Below, one piece after another: positions 59,892 through 64,000 of a DNA stretch of 64,000 bases (its first letter is position 1; the number at the start of each line of letters is the position of its first letter). Both the position numbers and the translations under genes were made by a program. This DNA is from Halosimplex aquaticum. GTDB taxonomy: Archaea > Halobacteriota > Halobacteria > Halobacteriales > Haloarculaceae. The notes below the pieces were generated by a model that did not search any database, was not told the origin of the DNA, and saw only the letters and a program-made list of their open reading frames with translations. The DNA is taken from the NCBI RefSeq assembly GCF_028747785.1, contig NZ_CP118158.1, positions 1,426,001 through 1,490,000 on the forward strand, given 5' to 3'.

Positions 59892-61372
59892 CACAGCACG
59901 ACGACACGCAGACGACGGACGAACAGACCGACGACCGCGACGCGAAGGTCCGCTGCGAGAGCGCCATCGGGACCCCGCAGTCCCGGCGGGGGTTCCTCGC
60001 GGCCAGCGCCGCGCTGGGCGCGGGGGCGCTCGCGTTCGGCGCGGAGGGACCGGCGACGGCCGCGCCCGTCCAGGAGAAGTGCAACACCGAGGACTACGGC
60101 CAGATCCAGGTCGCCGACGGGTTCGCGCTGCTCGACAACCAGTGGGGCAACTCGGCGGCCGACCAGTGCATCTGGCTGAACGAGGACGGCAGCTACGGCT
60201 ACGACTTCGACGCCTCGGACACCAGCGGCGGGATCAACTACCCCGAGGTGCTCGTCGGCACCAAGCCGTGGGGCACGGACACCGGCGTCGACGAGTTCCC
60301 GATCCGCCGGCGGAACGTCGACGAGTTCGTGCTCGACGTCGAGGCCGAGTACAGCCAGTCCGGCGGCGAGTGGGACTGGGCAGAGGAGTGGTGGCTGATG
60401 GAGCGGCCGCCGAGCCAGCAGACGGAGACCCACCAGTACGAGGTCATGCTGCTGTTCGACTGGAACGACCAGCACGACCACGGACCGGTCACCGTCGAGG
60501 GGGCCTGGACCGACCAGTACGGGAACACCGTCGACCACTGGACGACGTACGGCTCCGGCGGGACCGACGCGACGTTCTACATCTTCCGGATCCAGGGGGG
60601 TCACGACGGCGGGAAGGTCGACATGACGGAGGTCGTCGACTACCTCACCGCCGAGCACGACGTCGCCGAGGACCTGTGGCTCTCCGGCGTCGAACTCGGC
60701 AACGAGTACTGGGGCGGGTGCGTCGGCGAGACGACCTACGAGACGTTCGACGTGACCATCAACGGGTCGACGTACACCAGCGGGAGCGACGGCGGGGACC
60801 GGACCCCGACGCCCACCGCGACCCCGTCGACGCCGACGGACACGCCGGAGGACCCGCCCACCGAGACGCCGACGGACACGCCCACCGACACCCCGGAGGA
60901 GCCACCGACGAGCACCGATACCCCCGGATCCGGCGACGCGCTCGTGGTGAACGACTACGACGGCGACCCGGCGTGGTCCTCGAACCGCAACGACCTCGGC
61001 GAGTGGTGCGGCGCCGGGTCGTTCGAGAACGGCAGCGGCGAGGTCTCCGACGGCGCGCTGGTGCTGGAGTACGACAACGGCGGCTGGCTCCAGGAGCAGA
61101 TCAACCGCGACGTGAGCGGCCGTGAGACGCTGGTCCTGCGGGTCAGCGGCGCCGAGGGCGGCGAGGAGTCCGAGGTCCAGTTCAGCATGGGCGGCGCGAC
61201 GGCCCTGCTCTCGGAGGTGACGAGCGACTCGGTCCGGACGAGCGCCGGGGACGTGGCCGTCGACCTCGACGCGGCGGGGGTCGACCCGTCGGCATCGGGG
61301 CTCTCGGTGCGCCTGAACTTCTGGCAGGGCGGCAGTAGCACGCTCTCGATCCATGAGATCCGACTCGAATAG
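59888..61372 (+). CDS. Tat-secreted GH12 endoglucanase with the shared C-terminal module
   Basis: The 494-residue enzyme has a Tat signal (SRRGFLAASAALGAGALAFG, residues 32-51). The beta-sandwich catalytic domain is of GH12 type (about 65-300): NQWGNSAADQCIW, INYPEVLVGTKPWG, then nucleophile candidate Glu185 (HQYEVMLLFDW) and acid/base candidate Glu273 (VELGNEYWGG). A Thr/Pro linker (305-352) leads to the same C-terminal module as in the two GH5 enzymes. GH12 enzymes cleave beta-1,4-glucan or xyloglucan internally with retention. It overlaps the FnIII frame by four bases. Confidence 0.85.
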   Translation: MTQHDDTQTTDEQTDDRDAKVRCESAIGTPQSRRGFLAASAALGAGALAFGAEGPATAAPVQEKCNTEDYGQIQVADGFALLDNQWGNSAADQCIWLNEDGSYGYDFDASDTSGGINYPEVLVGTKPWGTDTGVDEFPIRRRNVDEFVLDVEAEYSQSGGEWDWAEEWWLMERPPSQQTETHQYEVMLLFDWNDQHDHGPVTVEGAWTDQYGNTVDHWTTYGSGGTDATFYIFRIQGGHDGGKVDMTEVVDYLTAEHDVAEDLWLSGVELGNEYWGGCVGETTYETFDVTINGSTYTSGSDGGDRTPTPTATPSTPTDTPEDPPTETPTDTPTDTPEEPPTSTDTPGSGDALVVNDYDGDPAWSSNRNDLGEWCGAGSFENGSGEVSDGALVLEYDNGGWLQEQINRDVSGRETLVLRVSGAEGGEESEVQFSMGGATALLSEVTSDSVRTSAGDVAVDLDAAGVDPSASGLSVRLNFWQGGSSTLSIHEIRLE

Positions 61373-61453
61373 CGCGACGAACGGCGAACCGATCGCCGAT
61401 TCGAACGGCGAGACGAACGCGATCCGACGAACGACGACAGACCACCGACACAG

Positions 61454-64000
61454 ATGACATCCGACGACACGACAGCGAACGGCGAACGGAGGGCCGACGC
61501 GGCAGTCGGCGACGCACCGACGGACGCGGACGGCGCTGGCGGGCGGCCAGCGGCCGACGCCGCGATCGGGACGACGACCAGGCGGACGGCGCTCAAGACC
61601 ATCGGCGCGGCCGCGGCGGCGGGCACGCTCTTCGCCGGGCAGGCGAGCGCGGGAGTGCCGACGCCGCGGCTCCACACGGACGGGCGGTGGATCCGCGATC
61701 CCCAGGGCAACGAGGTCCAGCTCCGGGGGATGGCGACGGCCGACCCCGGGTTCTACCGGCGTCACCACCCCAAGTCCTTCGAGGAGGTGCTCCGGCGGGC
61801 GACCGACACGGCCGACGGCTGGCACCCGAACGTGGTCCGCCTGCCGATCACGCAGGACAGCGTGAACCACTTCGGCATCGACACGGTGATCGAGGAGTTC
61901 GTCCGGCCCTCCGTCGACATCCTGGCCTCCCGGGACGTGTACGCGCTGGTCGACTTCCACCTCATCCGGCCGTACACCCAGGAGGCGACAGAGACGTACA
62001 ACTCGAACAACGACGACACGCTCTCGCCCATCGACGACGTGATGACGACGTTCTGGGAGGCCGTCGCCCCCGAGTTCGCAGACGACGAGCACGTCATCTA
62101 CGAGCTGTTCAACGAGCCGACCCAGCCGACGATGTACGGGGACGACGCGGGCGCCTGGCAGACCTGGCGCGACGCGGCCCAGCCGTGGGTCGACCTCGTC
62201 CGCGAGCACGCGCCCGACACCCCGATCATCGTCGGCTCGCCCCGGTGGACCTCGGTGACGCACATGGCCCCGGAGTACCCCTTCGAGGGCGAGAACCTGA
62301 TCTACGCCGCCCACATCTACCCCGACAACGGGGCGCCCTCCGAGTTCGACCAGTACTACGGCGAACCGGCCAACGACGTGCCGGTCGTCGTCACGGAGTT
62401 CGGCTGGGACCCCGAGGGCGGCAGCGTCGACCAGGGGACCACCTCCGGGTGGGGCGAGCCGTTCCGGCAGTGGGCCGAGGGCTACGAGAACATGGGCTGG
62501 ATCTCGTGGTGCTTCGACGACTCGTGGGCGCCGACGTTCTTCAGTTCGCCCGGCAGCGGGGCGGCCGAGCCCTGGACGCTGAAAGACGGCGACGACCAGA
62601 TGGGGGGATACATCAAGACCTGGCTGGAGGAGACGAAAGACGACAGCGTCCCAGTCAGCACCATCGACGACTCGACGGCGCCGCAGACGCCCGGCAACCT
62701 CACCGTGACCGACGCCACGGAGATCAGCGTCGACGTGTCGTGGGACGGCGTGACCGACGAGGGCGAGGCCGGCCTCTCGCACTACACCCTCTCTGTCGAC
62801 GGGACCGAGAACCAGGAGGCGCTGCCGGGCACCACCTCGGCGACCGTCACCGGGCTGGAGCCCGCGACGACCTACGAGATCAGTCTCACCGCCGAGGACG
62901 ACGCCGACAACGTGTCGAGCCCGGCAACCGTCGTCGCCGAGACCATCGCGACCGACGCCGAGCAGTCGCCGCACAACGGGCCGCACACGGTCCCCGGTCG
63001 GATCGAGGCCGAGGACTTCGACGAGGGCGGCCAGGGCGTCTCGTACAACGACACCACGCCGTCGAACCAGGGCGGCGCGTCCTACCGGGACACGGCCGTC
63101 GACATCGGCACGTCGGCGAGCTCTGGCTACAACGTCGGGTACATCGAGACCGGCGAGTGGCTGGAGTACACCGTCCAGGTCGAGTCGGGCGGCACGCACG
63201 CCACGCACGTCAACGCGGCAGCCGGGAGCGGCGGCGGGGGCACGCTCCGCATCGACGTCGACGGCCAGGAGGTCGGGCGGCACAACGTCTGGCAGACCGG
63301 CGGCTGGTCGAACTGGCAGTCGATGCGCGTCGGCGACCTGGACCTCCCCGCGGGCGAGCACGTCGTCCGGGTCACCGCCGAGTCCGGCGCCTGGAACTTC
63401 GACTGGATCGAGTTCGGCGAGTCGAGCGGGAGCGGCGACCAGCAGGCGCCGTCGGCCCCGACCGACCTGTCGGTGACCGACACCACGACCACCTCCGCGT
63501 CGGTCTCCTGGAGCGCCGCAAGCGACGCCGGCGGGAGCGGTCTCGACCACTACGTCGTGTACGTGGGCGGCTCGCAGGACCAGACGGTCGCCGCCGGTAC
63601 CACGTCGGCGACGATCGAGGGTCTCTCGGCCGACACGTCGTACCAGATCGACGTCGCCGCGGTCGACGGCGCGGGCAACGAGTCCGCGCAGGCGACGGTG
63701 TCGGCGACGACCGGCGCCAGCGACGACGCGACGGCGCCCTCGGCGCCGACGAACCTGTCTGTCTCCTCGACGACGGCCTCGTCGGTCGCCGTCGGCTGGA
63801 GCGCCGCGAGCGATTCCGGCGGGAGCGGCCTCGACCACTACGTCGTCTCCGTCGACGGCTCACAGGACCAGACGGTCGCCGCCGGTACCACGTCGGCGAC
63901 GGTCGACGGGCTGTCGGCGAACGCGACCTACCAGATCGGGGTCTCGGCGGTCGACGGTGCGGGCAACGAGTCCGCCGCCGCGACCGTCGAGGCCACGACC
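61454..64000 (+). CDS. Third Tat-secreted GH5 enzyme with FnIII-CBM6-FnIII-FnIII, incomplete at right edge
   Basis: An open frame from ATG 61454 runs 849 codons to the window end. It has a Tat signal (TRRTALKTIGAAAAAG, residues 42-57) and a GH5 barrel (about 68-400) with Glu221 (ELFNEPTQP) and Glu315 (VVTEFGWDP). An FnIII domain follows (about 408-500), then a CBM6-like domain (about 505-660; RIEAEDFDEGGQGVSY, YIETGEWLEYTV, WNFDWIEFGE). Two closely similar FnIII repeats come last (from about 663 and 759). It lacks the module shared by the other enzymes within the visible part. Confidence 0.9.
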   Translation, partial: MTSDDTTANGERRADAAVGDAPTDADGAGGRPAADAAIGTTTRRTALKTIGAAAAAGTLFAGQASAGVPTPRLHTDGRWIRDPQGNEVQLRGMATADPGFYRRHHPKSFEEVLRRATDTADGWHPNVVRLPITQDSVNHFGIDTVIEEFVRPSVDILASRDVYALVDFHLIRPYTQEATETYNSNNDDTLSPIDDVMTTFWEAVAPEFADDEHVIYELFNEPTQPTMYGDDAGAWQTWRDAAQPWVDLVREHAPDTPIIVGSPRWTSVTHMAPEYPFEGENLIYAAHIYPDNGAPSEFDQYYGEPANDVPVVVTEFGWDPEGGSVDQGTTSGWGEPFRQWAEGYENMGWISWCFDDSWAPTFFSSPGSGAAEPWTLKDGDDQMGGYIKTWLEETKDDSVPVSTIDDSTAPQTPGNLTVTDATEISVDVSWDGVTDEGEAGLSHYTLSVDGTENQEALPGTTSATVTGLEPATTYEISLTAEDDADNVSSPATVVAETIATDAEQSPHNGPHTVPGRIEAEDFDEGGQGVSYNDTTPSNQGGASYRDTAVDIGTSASSGYNVGYIETGEWLEYTVQVESGGTHATHVNAAAGSGGGGTLRIDVDGQEVGRHNVWQTGGWSNWQSMRVGDLDLPAGEHVVRVTAESGAWNFDWIEFGESSGSGDQQAPSAPTDLSVTDTTTTSASVSWSAASDAGGSGLDHYVVYVGGSQDQTVAAGTTSATIEGLSADTSYQIDVAAVDGAGNESAQATVSATTGASDDATAPSAPTNLSVSSTTASSVAVGWSAASDSGGSGLDHYVVSVDGSQDQTVAAGTTSATVDGLSANATYQIGVSAVDGAGNESAAATVEATT

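Noticed and set aside
59858..63838. A very long open frame on the minus strand across the GH12 and third GH5 genes
   Set aside because: It is antisense to two clear Tat-secreted enzymes. Its composition (Arg, Ala, Val, Asp without domains) is what GC-rich coding DNA yields in the opposite frame.

Overview
The window is chromosomal DNA from an extreme halophilic archaeon (class Halobacteria). Base composition is very GC-rich and the predicted proteins are strongly acidic. Archaeal-only or archaeal-type genes are present: ribosomal proteins S6e and L15e, archaeosine tRNA-guanine transglycosylase, a TrmB regulator, the acidic halophilic 2Fe-2S ferredoxin, and many twin-arginine (Tat) secreted proteins with halophile-type lipoboxes. 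The genus cannot be fixed from sequence alone. I saw no transposase, integrase, CRISPR array or recognisable defence island.

Layout. 1-15 kb is mostly housekeeping: a TrkA-N fragment, an AsnC-type ligand-binding protein, a dehydrogenase E1 alpha subunit without its beta partner, thymidylate kinase, a PQQ-type propeller lipoprotein, a membrane protein with a metzincin-like zinc motif, two Nudix hydrolases, tgtA, a YihY/BrkB membrane protein and an ArsA-type ATPase. 15-19 kb has a Tat-secreted protein, a CstA-family transporter and a cupin pair. 19-23 kb is a lower-GC accessory patch: an SPW-like membrane protein, two paralogous single-TM heptad-repeat proteins, a membrane-anchored aldo/keto reductase with an altered catalytic site, and the remnant of a winged-helix gene. 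23-29 kb returns to core genes (phosphate permease, S6e, GNAT, dUTPase/dCTP deaminase-like, M29 aminopeptidase).

28.9-36.3 kb is an iron-acquisition locus. It holds two tandem Tat-lipoprotein substrate-binding proteins, a small FAD protein, a FecCD permease and its ATPase, with three TTTAGG-N4-CCTAAA-type operators at the two promoters. A convergent secreted ferritin-like/spondin fusion lies next to it. 36.5-40.2 kb has a zinc/winged-helix regulator, folD, 6-phosphogluconate dehydrogenase, ferredoxin and tRNA-Arg(CCG), whose 3' end is duplicated downstream. 40.6-48.4 kb has a flavin-dependent halogenase-like protein, a GH3 beta-glucosidase, a processive-type GT2, a flippase-like protein and two flavoproteins. 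48.9-53.6 kb has DUF2267, an RNB nuclease, phytoene synthase and L15e.

53.8-64 kb is the standout. A TrmB-type sugar-responsive regulator is followed by a run of Tat-secreted cellulase-type enzymes: two GH5, an orphan fibronectin III protein, one GH12, and a third GH5 with FnIII-CBM6-FnIII-FnIII that runs off the right edge. The first two GH5 enzymes and the GH12 share an almost identical C-terminal module of about 140 residues behind a Thr/Pro/Asp linker, which is a candidate carbohydrate-binding module. Together with the cytoplasmic GH3 at 42-44 kb this looks like an extracellular beta-glucan degradation system: secreted endoglucanases release oligosaccharides and GH3 finishes them inside the cell.
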